This document shows positions 45,907 to 53,603 of a stretch of DNA of 64,000 nt, one piece after another; within the stretch, counting starts at the first letter, position 1; each line of letters starts with the position of its first letter. The stretch lies in NCBI GenBank assembly GCA_016702305.1, contig JADJEH010000001.1, positions 744,001 to 808,000 on the forward strand. Reading direction: 5' to 3'. The notes below the pieces were generated by a model. The model was not told the DNA's origin. It saw only the letters and a program-made list of their open reading frames with translations, and made no database searches. Source of the stretch: a bacterium (GTDB lineage Bacteria; Electryoneota; RPQS01). The translations under genes were made by a program, and so were the position numbers.

Positions 45907-46575
45907 ATGGAATTCTTATCTCACTTAGCGGACACGATCCGTAACTTGGACTCGCGGCTCGAGCTGCTGGTTCAGCAGTACGGCAATTGGACGTACTGGA
46001 TCGTGTTCGCGACCGTGTTCGCGGAGACGGGACTCGTCGTTGCGGCCTTTTTGCCCGGCGATTCGCTGCTCTTTGCCGCGGGTACATTCGCGGGGGCTGG
46101 ACACCTCGAGATCGTGCGGCTTGTCATCGGCATTCATTTGGCGGCTGTTCTTGGAGACTCGTGCAACTATTGGATTGCGCGAAAGATCGGACACGGCGTG
46201 CTGGTCAAGTGGGCGAAGATCATTCGGCCGGCGTACATTCGAAAGGCATCGGGATTCTATCGCCGGCACGGCATGAAGGCCGTCATGGCCTCACGCTTCG
46301 TTCCGACATTCCGCACGTTTGTGCCGTTCGTCGCAGGCATTTCGCAGATGAACTATACCCGTTTTGTCCTGGCGAGCGTCATCGGCACGATGATATGGGT
46401 TACAGTGTTCGTGATGGGCGGGTATTTCTTCGGTTCGATTCCGTGGGTGCGTGAGAATTTTGCGCTGGCGATTCTGCTGGTCGGCATTTTGACCGTGACG
46501 CCGACGGTGATTGGGCTTTTCATTCAGTTCATGAGTCGGCGCAAGCTGCGCAAACCGGCTCTCAACAAACGATAG
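45907..46575 (+). CDS. DedA-family membrane protein (first of a pair)
   Basis: 222 residues. Diagnostic DedA/VTT features are FAETGLVVAAFLPGDSLLFAAG (in two segments, about 39-60), GDSCNYWIARKIG, the amphipathic SRFVPTFRTFVPFVAG (about 138-153) and GGYFFGSIPWVRENF. These inner-membrane proteins are thought to flip polyprenyl or phospholipid carriers. It starts right after the tRNA-Pro terminator and a near-paralog follows seven bases downstream. Confidence 0.93.
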   Translation: MEFLSHLADTIRNLDSRLELLVQQYGNWTYWIVFATVFAETGLVVAAFLPGDSLLFAAGTFAGAGHLEIVRLVIGIHLAAVLGDSCNYWIARKIGHGVLVKWAKIIRPAYIRKASGFYRRHGMKAVMASRFVPTFRTFVPFVAGISQMNYTRFVLASVIGTMIWVTVFVMGGYFFGSIPWVRENFALAILLVGILTVTPTVIGLFIQFMSRRKLRKPALNKR

Positions 46576-46582
46576 GTGGTTC

Positions 46583-47236
46583 TTGGAATTTCTCTCTACC
46601 ATCATTGACGTATTTCTGCACCTTGACGTCCATTTGGGGCAGGTGATTACCGAATATGGGACGCTCACCTATCTCATCTTGTTTGCGATTATCTTCTGCG
46701 AGACGGGGTTGGTGGTCACGCCGTTTCTGCCGGGGGACAGTCTGCTGTTCGCGGCGGGTGCTTTTGCGGCTTTGGGGTCGCTTGACTTGACGGTGCTGCT
46801 TAGTGTGTTGTACGTCGCGCCGATACTGGGTGACTCGACGAATTACTGGATCGGGCGATTTGTCGGACCGAAAGTGTACGGGATGAATTCAAGGTGGGTC
46901 AAACGCGAGTACATTGACAAGACGCACGCGTTCTACGACAAGCACGGCGGCAAGACGATTGTCATCGCGCGGTTCATGCCGATCTTCCGCACGTTCGCGC
47001 CGTTTGTCGCGGGGATTGGCAAGATGAATTACGCGCGCTTTCTGACGTTTAGTATTGGCGGGACGCTGCTGTGGATTTCGACGTGCGTCATGGCGGGTTA
47101 TTTCTTCGGGAACATTCCGTTCGTGAAGCAGAATTTCTCGCTGGTGATCTTTGCGATTATCGGGATCTCCGTGCTGCCCATGGCGATTCACATTGTGCAG
47201 GAATGGCTGAAAAAGCGGCGTGCGGTTGACGCTTGA
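46583..47236 (+). CDS. DedA-family membrane protein (second of a pair)
   Basis: 217 residues from a TTG. It has the same landmarks as its neighbour: FCETGLVVTPFLPGDSLLFAAG (in two segments), GDSTNYWIGRFVG, ARFMPIFRTFAPFVAG and GYFFGNIPFVKQNF. The two are clearly paralogous and probably arose by tandem duplication, then diverged. The downstream hydrolase gene overlaps its end by 17 bases. Confidence 0.93.
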   Translation: MEFLSTIIDVFLHLDVHLGQVITEYGTLTYLILFAIIFCETGLVVTPFLPGDSLLFAAGAFAALGSLDLTVLLSVLYVAPILGDSTNYWIGRFVGPKVYGMNSRWVKREYIDKTHAFYDKHGGKTIVIARFMPIFRTFAPFVAGIGKMNYARFLTFSIGGTLLWISTCVMAGYFFGNIPFVKQNFSLVIFAIIGISVLPMAIHIVQEWLKKRRAVDA

Positions 47237-48004
47237 TTTTGGCGATCATTCGCTGGCGGCGGAGCTGCTGCTGCATGGCGAGTCGTTGAGTGACCCGGCG
47301 ATTGTCCTGTTGCATGATGCGTTGGGGTCTATGGCGACGTGGAGGGAGTTTCCGCAGGCGCTGTTTGAGGCGACGGGATTGGATGTCGTGATGTTTGACC
47401 GGCGGGGGCATGGGCTGTCGTCGCCGTTGTCTGATGAGTTGCGCACGAGCGCCTACTTGGAAGAGGACGCGCGGCGGTTGCCGGAGGTATTGGATCGGCT
47501 CGGTGTGCGGCGCGCGGTGTTGGTGGGTCACAGTGACGGCGGTTCGGTAGCGTTGGTTGCGGCGGCGTTGTTTCCTGAGCGCGTGCACACCGTTGTGGCA
47601 ATTGCGGCGCATGTGATGCTTGAGGAGGTCACGATTGATGGCGTGCGCAACACAGTGGCGACGGCGGATGAGACTCGATTGGTTGAGCGGTTGCGCAGGT
47701 ATCATGGGGATAAGGCGGAGCGGCTCTATGCGGTGTGGCATGAGACGTGGTTGAATCCGTCGCATCGTGAGTGGAATCTGCTGGAGTACTTGCCGCGCAT
47801 TCAGTGTCCCGTGTTGGTGATGCAGGGGGAGTTGGATGAATACGGCCCGGTGGAACAGGTGAAGGCAATTGTGAATGGGGTGGGGACGAGGCGCGGGCGG
47901 TGATGTTTGCGGGGGTGGGGCATGCGCCGCAGCGGGAATGTTTGGGGGATGTGGTGGGGGAGATTGCGGATTTCCTAAGAAGTTGTTTATTGGAAAAACG
48001 CTAA
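47220..48004 (+). CDS. Alpha/beta-fold hydrolase (frameshifted near 47880)
   Basis: From a GTG at 47220 the first frame gives 227 residues with the nucleophile elbow GHSDGGS (Ser105), FDRRGHG and a probable acid Asp in MQGELDEYG. The frame then stops at 47903 without the catalytic His. In the next frame the expected tail continues, DEARAVMFAGVGHAPQRE with the His, and ends EIADFLRSCLLEKR at a TAA (48002-48004). Loss of one G from the run at about 47881-47884 explains the break. The substrate is unknown. The region is strongly G-rich on the plus strand. Confidence 0.8.
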
Positions 48005-48253
48005 CAATTGTCGGAACGGGAGTTGTTGGGAAACAGGGGGTTGGGTTTTGGCTTGTGATGCGGGGTGCGAGGGGGTTGGCGGAGGGTGTTTGAGTATTGA
48101 ACGCTTGGGCAAGGGGTTGGGTTCCCGGTAGGGAAAAAGAGAGAAGGCGGCCATTGCCGATAAACTTTTCGGTTTTGGTAAGAATGCTGAGTGAACGATG
48201 GGTCGTCCGATCGTTGTACATTTTTTTCGAATCAGTCTGAAAGAGATAGAATC
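48005..48253. other. G-rich intergenic stretch
   Basis: About 250 bases between the hydrolase and the GIY-YIG gene. The left part (48036-48110) has several runs of three to five G that could form a G-quadruplex. The right part is AT-richer. No gene seen. Confidence 0.5.
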
Positions 48254-48862
48254 TTGGCACAGTACGTCTACGTCTTGACAAATCCCGCCATGCCCGGTAT
48301 GGTAAAGATCGGACAGACGTCTCAGGACGATGTCAGTACTCGAGTCGCACAACTGTATCAAACAGGTGTACCTGTACCCTTCGACATCGAGTTTACCGCG
48401 AGTGTGGACAATTCTTCTGATGTTGAATCTGCCCTTCATACAGCATTTGCACCATATAGAGTTAATCCTAGACGGGAATTCTTCCGAATTGACCCAGAAC
48501 AGGCAATTGCGATATTACGGCTGTTTCATCGGGGTGAACAAGCGGTAGTCGCGAGGCAAGCGGAAAATGAAATTGATGCTGAGTCGATCGCCGCTGGCCA
48601 ACAGCTCAGAAGGCGCAGGCCAAACATGAACTTCCTGGAGATGGGAATTCCCATTGGATCAACACTTCATTTCACTCAAGGGGAAGCTTCCGTTACGGTT
48701 ACAACGGAGAAGCGAGTACGACTCGGTGGCCAAGAACTCTCTTTAACAGCCGCAACACGGCAGTTGTCGAATGCAGACTATGATTTGCCGCCGGCCCTAT
48801 ATTGGAATTACAATGGGAAGCTTCTTCGAGAAATCTACGACGATACCTATAGACTGGAGTAG
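48254..48862 (+). CDS. GIY-YIG nuclease-like protein with C-terminal RAMA/DUF4357-like region
   Basis: About 202 residues from the TTG at 48254 (a longer frame opens at 48191). The N-terminal domain resembles the T5orf172/MUG113 GIY-YIG group: YVYVLTNPAMPGMVKIGQT (about 4-22), a following Arg in the STRVAQLYQTGVP helix and a Glu in DVESALHTAF. The C-terminal region (about 130-200: TVTTEKRVRLGGQELSLTAATRQL, then LYWNYNGKLLREI) recalls the RAMA/DUF4357 DNA-modification-linked domain, but only by pattern. Base composition is visibly lower in G+C than the flanks, suggesting acquisition. A defence or mobile-element role is inference. Confidence 0.75.
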   Translation: MAQYVYVLTNPAMPGMVKIGQTSQDDVSTRVAQLYQTGVPVPFDIEFTASVDNSSDVESALHTAFAPYRVNPRREFFRIDPEQAIAILRLFHRGEQAVVARQAENEIDAESIAAGQQLRRRRPNMNFLEMGIPIGSTLHFTQGEASVTVTTEKRVRLGGQELSLTAATRQLSNADYDLPPALYWNYNGKLLREIYDDTYRLE

Positions 48863-48870
48863 TCTTCAAC

Positions 48871-49678
48871 ATGAAAATCCCTGACGATCCATTTGGTATT
48901 AAGGTCGCTGTTGGTGGCGTAGTCGAACTTGCCAAGGCGCGTTGGTTGCCTGTGCTGGCTGCGACGGGTGAGGCACGTGCAGAACTAGTTAGGGCACGTG
49001 GTGAGTTTGAAGTTCGAAGACTTGAAAATCAACTTCGGGTTATTGAGCAAGCTGAGGAAATTCTGCTCAAGACAGGTGAGATGCCCAACCCCCTAAGCCA
49101 AGACCTATTATTCGCCGTTTTGGATGAAGCGGGTAGGACATCGAGCGAAGTGCTTCAGCGTCATTGGGCCGAGTTGTTAGCAAGATGTGCGGAGGGAAGT
49201 CTTCAGAAGAGAGAATATTCACGTGCCACCAATTCTTCGTCAAAAATGCCAGCCAAGGACGCTCAATTTCTTAGCCTGTTGGTTGGCATGGTTCCCGTTC
49301 AAAAGGCGAAGGTCAGAGTGTTATATTATGCCTGCGATTTGGGGGACTGTGGGTACGATAACGATTCAGACAGGTAATATTTCGTGTCTCTACCAAGAAA
49401 ATACCACCTCTGAAGATGATTTTAGTGACGATCTAAGTACAAAGCTATGGCTCTCTGGAATAGAAGAACTTGAGAATTTTCGGTTCTTTCTACGGAACAT
49501 CGAGAGAATTGGCTTGACCATCCACGTAAGCAGGGATGATTTTTGGGATACGGAGACTTTTACGTTTTCGATTATTGGCGAGGAGTTCCTGAAGAATGTA
49601 GGGATTGCATCGCGTGACCTCATAAACCCTGTTTTGCTATACGGGTTCAGAGGACTTAGCTTACTTTGTCGCAAATAA
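48871..49678 (+). CDS. Abi-like (DUF2806/DUF4393-type) protein, apparently frameshifted near 49340
   Basis: The first frame (48871-49377, 168 residues) has a helical N-terminus, then LLFAVLDEAGRTSSEVLQRHWAELLARC (in two segments, about 92-119) and MPAKDAQFLSLL. These are patterns of DUF2806 and Abi-alpha-like DUF4393 proteins. The second frame (to 49678) carries LSTKLWLSGIEELENFRFF and the closing FTFSIIGEEFLKNVG expected at their C-terminus. A one-base excess in the G5 run at 49342-49346 would join the two into about 268 residues. It starts 8 bases after the GIY-YIG gene and shares its low G+C. If intact it may act in abortive infection. Confidence 0.6.
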
Positions 49679-49681
49679 AAC

Positions 49682-52192
49682 ATGACCATCCCCCCCAAAC
49701 ACATCTCCGAACAACAGTACCCGTTTGCTGACATTGAGGCCAAGTGGCAGACTTGGTGGGCAGAGCGGGGTACGTATAAATTCAATTGGAACTCGGGTAA
49801 GCCGAAGCACTATGTGCTGACGATGTTCAGCTATCCCTCGGGGGATAAGCTGCACATGGGGCACTGGTATTGCTATGCGCCGACGGACAGTTATGCGCGG
49901 TTCAAACGCATGCAGGGCTACGAAGTGTTCGAGCCGATGGGATTCGATTCGTTTGGCTTGCCCGCGGAGAACTACGCCATCAAAACCGGCATTCATCCGG
50001 CGCAGTCCACGGCGAATAATATCCGTGTCATGCGCGAACAGCTAAAGCGCATCGGCGCGATGTACGATTGGGACTATGAAGTCGTCACGTCGTCGCCGGA
50101 CTATTACAAGTGGACGCAGTGGTTCTTCCTGCTGATGTACAAGCGCGGCTTAGCCTATCAGAAGGACGCGCTGGTCAACTGGTGCCCGAATTGTCAGACC
50201 GTGCTGGCCAATGAGCAGGTCACGAGCGACAATCTGTGCGAGCGCTGCGACACGCCGGTTGAACGGCGCAAAATGCGGCAGTGGTTCTTCCGGATTTCCG
50301 ATTACAATCAGCGTCTGCTCGACGGGCTGGATACGATTGACTGGCCCGAGAAGACGAAGGCCATGCAGCGCTATTGGATCGGGAAGTCGGAGGGGACTGA
50401 AATTGTGTTTTCCGTAAGTCTGAAGTCTGAAGTCAGAAGTCAAAGTGAAATCAGAGTTTTTACGACGCGGGCGGATACGCTGTTCGGTGTGACTTATGTG
50501 GTGCTGGCGCCGGAGCATCCGTTGGTGCGCGAGATCACCTCGGCGGAGCAGAAGGGGGCGGTGGAGGAGTACATCGCCAAGTCGTTGAACCTTTCCGAGG
50601 TGGATCGGCAGATGGAGGACCGGCCCAAGACCGGGGTATTCACGGGGGCGCATGCGATTCATCCGCTGACGAATGAACGCGTGCCAGTGTGGGTGGCGGA
50701 TTATGTGATTGGGAGTTACGGCACGGGCGCCGTGATGGCAGTGCCGGCGCATGATACACGGGACTTTGCGTTTGCGCAGACGTATTCGCTGCCGATAAAG
50801 GAAGTCATCCGGAAGGCCCCCCCTAACCCCCCCGTGAACGGAGGGGGATCAGAAGGCGCATTCACTGAGTATGGTGTGATGTTTGACTCGGGAGAATTCT
50901 CGGGGATGACTTCGGAAGACGGGATTCGAGCGGTGGGGAGGAAGCTCGAGTCACTCGGTACGGGCAAGCCGACGGTGACGTGGCATTTGCGCGACTGGAC
51001 GGTATCGCGTCAGCGCTATTGGGGTGCGCCGATTCCGATGGTGCATTGCGCGACGTGCGGTACGGTGCCGGTGCCGGAAGAGCAGCTGCCCGTGCTGCTG
51101 CCTGAGGATGTGAAGGAGTACAAACCGAAGGGCAAGTCCCCGCTGGCGAGCGTCGAGTCGTTCATCAAGACCACGTGCCCGAAGTGCGGCGGAGCGGCCG
51201 AACGCGATCCGGACACGATGGATACCTTCGTGTGCTCGTCGTGGTACTATTTGCGATATCCTGACGCGAGGCTCGAGACCGCACCATTTGATAAGGAACA
51301 CTTGAAAGAGCTGTTCCCCGTGCATACCTATGTCGGCGGGCCGGAGCATGCGATGGGGCATCTCATCTATAGCCGGTTCTTCGGAAAAGTTGCCAAGGAT
51401 GAAGGTTGGTTCCCGTACGAAGAGCCGTTCTCGCGGCTGATTCATCAGGGCATCATCCTGAACAAAGGCGAGCGCATGTCCAAATCCAAGGGCAATACGG
51501 TTGCACCGGAGCCTGTGCTTGAGCGAGTCGGCTCGGATGTGCTGCGCTGCTATCTGATGTTCTCGGGGGACTACACGCAGGGCGGGGACTGGAGCGAGGG
51601 CGGGATTTCGGGAATCGAGCGGTTTATCGCGCGGGTGTGGAGATTGGGGATGGCGGTGTCGGCCTCAAGTGAGTCCGGTCAAGAGTCCGTGCCGCGAGAT
51701 GTTGAGCGAAAGCTGCACCAGACGATTCAAGCGGTCGGGCACGACCTGGAAGCGTTCGGGTTCAACACGCAGTTGGCACGGTTGATGGAGCTCACCAATG
51801 CCATTTATGGTTGGGTGGGTTCGGACCTGAAGGACGTCAAGTCGAGCCCGGGGAAGGTCGAAGTGATCGAGACGCTTGTCAAGTTGATCGCGCCGTCCGC
51901 GCCGCATTTGGCTGAAGAACTCTGGCACCAGTTCGGACACGAGACGAGCGTCTTTGACGCAGCCTGGCCCCAGCATGACGCTGACAAGGCCAAGGCGGAC
52001 ACTGTCACGATCGCGGTCCAAGTCAATGGCAAGCTACGCGAGACGTTTGAGGCCCCGGCTGGTGCGAACAAGGAGCAACTCGAACAGATGGCTATGAGCC
52101 TCGAGAAGGTACAAGCTCATCTGGCGGGCAAGGAATTGGCCAAGGTCATTATTGTGCCGGGCAAGATTGTGAATTTGGTGGTGAAGGGGTGA
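49682..52192 (+). CDS. leuS: Leucyl-tRNA synthetase with two repeat-derived inserts
   Basis: 836 residues. The HMGH form of the class I HIGH motif is at residues 58-61, paired zinc-like CPNC/CERC cysteines lie in the 165-195 region, the CP1 editing domain spans about 225-420, and RMSKSKGN (KMSKS motif) is near residue 597, followed by the anticodon domain. Two short stretches in CP1 look foreign: one encoded by AAGTCTG-type direct repeats (50416-50453) and one by a C-run/G-run palindrome (50817-50847), translated as APPNPPVNGGG. Neither breaks the frame. It follows the lower-GC insert and ends the long plus-strand section. Confidence 0.96.
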   Translation: MTIPPKHISEQQYPFADIEAKWQTWWAERGTYKFNWNSGKPKHYVLTMFSYPSGDKLHMGHWYCYAPTDSYARFKRMQGYEVFEPMGFDSFGLPAENYAIKTGIHPAQSTANNIRVMREQLKRIGAMYDWDYEVVTSSPDYYKWTQWFFLLMYKRGLAYQKDALVNWCPNCQTVLANEQVTSDNLCERCDTPVERRKMRQWFFRISDYNQRLLDGLDTIDWPEKTKAMQRYWIGKSEGTEIVFSVSLKSEVRSQSEIRVFTTRADTLFGVTYVVLAPEHPLVREITSAEQKGAVEEYIAKSLNLSEVDRQMEDRPKTGVFTGAHAIHPLTNERVPVWVADYVIGSYGTGAVMAVPAHDTRDFAFAQTYSLPIKEVIRKAPPNPPVNGGGSEGAFTEYGVMFDSGEFSGMTSEDGIRAVGRKLESLGTGKPTVTWHLRDWTVSRQRYWGAPIPMVHCATCGTVPVPEEQLPVLLPEDVKEYKPKGKSPLASVESFIKTTCPKCGGAAERDPDTMDTFVCSSWYYLRYPDARLETAPFDKEHLKELFPVHTYVGGPEHAMGHLIYSRFFGKVAKDEGWFPYEEPFSRLIHQGIILNKGERMSKSKGNTVAPEPVLERVGSDVLRCYLMFSGDYTQGGDWSEGGISGIERFIARVWRLGMAVSASSESGQESVPRDVERKLHQTIQAVGHDLEAFGFNTQLARLMELTNAIYGWVGSDLKDVKSSPGKVEVIETLVKLIAPSAPHLAEELWHQFGHETSVFDAAWPQHDADKAKADTVTIAVQVNGKLRETFEAPAGANKEQLEQMAMSLEKVQAHLAGKELAKVIIVPGKIVNLVVKG
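50416..50453 (+). repeat. AGTCTGA-type direct repeats inside leuS
   Basis: Degenerate tandem copies of AAGTCTG/AAGTCAG, encoding a Ser/Lys/Glu-rich stretch at the start of the CP1 domain that is not usual in LeuRS. Confidence 0.55.
50817..50847 (+). repeat. C/G-run palindromic insert inside leuS
   Basis: Two C7 runs (50817-50823, 50827-50833), then a G5 run (50843-50847). The second C run and the following CCGT/ACGG form a hairpin (50827-50846). Translated as PPNPPVNGGG, a form typical of small palindromic repeats that insert in frame into proteins. Confidence 0.6.
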
Positions 52193-52215
52193 ACGGGATT
52201 CCGGCGGGGACGAAG

Positions 52216-52240
52216 AAGGCCGGGAAAACCCGGCCTTTCG
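52216..52240 (+). terminator. Terminator of leuS
   Basis: 9-bp stem AAGGCCGGG/CCCGGCCTT (52216-52224, 52229-52237) with an A4 loop, 24 bases past the stop. Confidence 0.85.
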
Positions 52241-52263
52241 ACGAAAGCAAAAGTCACATAAGT

Positions 52264-52293
52264 AATATTATGTGCTAAATCGCACATAATATT
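52264..52293. repeat. Perfect 12-bp inverted repeat
   Basis: AATATTATGTGC (52264-52275) and its exact complement (52282-52293) around a 6-base loop. It is AT-rich and unlike the local composition, and lies between convergent genes. Confidence 0.8.
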
Positions 52294-52303
52294 GGTGGTG
52301 GGT

Positions 52304-52463
52304 GTGCTTTGCACAACAGGCGGTCTTTTTGGGTGTGCTTCGCACAACTTTTGTCATTTGGCTGTGCTTCGCACGACTTTTGTCATTTGGCTGTGCTTTG
52401 AAAAACGGTCGTGGTCGGGATTAGCTTCGCCCTACGACGGTCTTTTTGGGTTGTGCTTCGCAA
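52304..52463. repeat. Degenerate array of GTGCTTCGCAC mini-hairpins (29-bp period)
   Basis: Copies start at 52304, 52335, 52364, 52393 (partial) and 52453 (partial). Successive copies at 52335, 52364 and 52393 are exactly 29 bases apart, separated by a shared ACTTTTGTCATTTGGCT unit. Copies at 52335 and 52453 share an upstream GGTCTTTTTGGG. It is a decayed tandem or dispersed repeat with no coding content I can support. Confidence 0.7.
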
Positions 52464-52559
52464 CTACTGCTGTTCCCACGACGGTTGGCGGTTGGGCTTG
52501 GCTGGATTTGCTGTGGATTTGGTGCTTTGCGTGCGGGAATTTTGCTGCGCCCCTTTCCG

Positions 52560-52580
52560 GGAGCCGGGTTACCTGGCTCC
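52560..52580. repeat. Short hairpin in the convergent intergenic region
   Basis: GGAGCC (52560-52565) and GGCTCC (52575-52580), with an inner GGT/ACC pair. It is not followed by a T-run, so its function is unclear. Confidence 0.45.
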
Positions 52581-52641
52581 TGCTACAGACCGGATAGGGT
52601 CACGTTGCCCACACGACTCTGGTCAGGCGTTGCCGGATGCC

Positions 52642-53466
52642 TTACCGGCCGGGTGTGGCTTGGAAATTCATTTTCTCGAGATTGACCATAAATCTGTATA
52701 CCTTGCTTGGTGACAGACTTAACGTCTCCTCATGACCGTAGAATCCGCGTTGATCAATCTTGACGATCAAATCACCTGATGTCACGTCGGCGACATAGCA
52801 GATTTGGGTATTCTGCGTGCCCTCGGCAAGCGAGCGGTCACGAACGGAACAGCGCTTCATTTGCGACCCGTCACTCAGGGTGATCTTTGGGGCTGGTGAG
52901 TTGACTTCGATGACAAGATGTGGCCGAACGTCGGGATCATAGCCCAAGGCTGCCCGGTCGCCTTCGAGGACGAGTCGGCTGACGGATTCGCGCCGGATCG
53001 TCGAGGAACCCGCCGCGAAACTGATCAACTGGCCAGCCAGATCGCTGGCGACGGCGGACAAATCCTCCCAACGGCCTGCGGTTGACGATGCCTGATAGCC
53101 GCGCGGAGTTTCACCCAAGGCCACATCCACAAGCTGGGCATCTGCCCGAATGGTGGTCGGTAACTCGGCAAAGGTGCCCATCACCGCAAAGTCGGCACCG
53201 CTACCACGAGCCAGCTCGACCGCTTCCGCGACCGATTTGACCGGCTTGTCGGACTTTTCAACTTCGACTACCGTGCTGCGCGTCAAGTCGGAAATCAGGA
53301 AAGACTGCAAGGCGAGCTGGTAGTCGAGGACCTTTACCTGATCTCCCCAGAGGTTGTAGGTCGAATCCATAACCGGCTGGAACGGAAAGACGATCAAGCG
53401 CGGCAAGGCCAGACTCGGCAAGGCGTAAAGTCCCACCACAAGGATATATAACATCACACGCAACAT
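52642..53466 (-). CDS. Exported FlgO/CsgG-like protein of unknown function
   Basis: 274 residues with a signal peptide (hydrophobic core about 5-20, cleavage near LALP). The N-terminal half (about 22-160) has the LIVFPFQPVMDS start, the KVLDYQLALQSFLISDLTRS helix and ARGSGADFAVMGTFAELPTTIRADAQLVDV (in two segments). This is the pattern of TolB-N/FlgO/GNA1162-type periplasmic proteins, which build an alpha/beta domain that binds nucleotides or assembles secretion pores. The C-terminal part appears beta-rich (DLIVKIDQRGFYGHEETL) and resembles a PEGA-like domain. It lies downstream of pckG beyond a terminator, so it probably has its own promoter. Confidence 0.7.
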   Translation of the reverse strand: MLRVMLYILVVGLYALPSLALPRLIVFPFQPVMDSTYNLWGDQVKVLDYQLALQSFLISDLTRSTVVEVEKSDKPVKSVAEAVELARGSGADFAVMGTFAELPTTIRADAQLVDVALGETPRGYQASSTAGRWEDLSAVASDLAGQLISFAAGSSTIRRESVSRLVLEGDRAALGYDPDVRPHLVIEVNSPAPKITLSDGSQMKRCSVRDRSLAEGTQNTQICYVADVTSGDLIVKIDQRGFYGHEETLSLSPSKVYRFMVNLEKMNFQATPGR

Positions 53467-53481
53467 TCTGCCTCCGGCGAT

Positions 53482-53519
53482 AAAAAAGGGCCATCTGAGT
53501 ATTCAACAGATGGCCCTTT
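53482..53519 (-). terminator. Terminator of pckG
   Basis: On the minus strand a 13-bp stem (53507-53519 with 53485-53497) followed by a T-run, about 85 bases past the pckG stop. Confidence 0.85.
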
Positions 53520-53603
53520 GCCAATGTTTCCGTCTATCTTGCAAACTCCGTCCGGCGGGCCACCGAAGTTAAGCGCGACGGCCGCGCCGGCCATCGGAGC
53601 GAA

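Larger units (their letters stand above)
52193..52641. other. Convergent intergenic region (449 bp) filled with repeats
   Basis: Holds the leuS terminator, the 12-bp inverted repeat, the 29-bp array and a GGAGCC/GGCTCC hairpin (52560-52580). Short open frames here (up to about 100 codons) are repeat-encoded and resemble no protein. Confidence 0.7.

Noticed and set aside
47157..48281. 374-codon minus-strand open frame across the hydrolase
   Set aside because: Rich in Pro, Arg and His with no family match, and antisense to a well-supported hydrolase and to the DedA end. It is a shadow of strongly G-rich plus-strand sequence.
52292..52713. Several 80-100 codon plus-strand frames between leuS and the FlgO-like gene
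   Set aside because: They are encoded by the repeat array and share its periodicity, and later parts are antisense to the FlgO-like gene.
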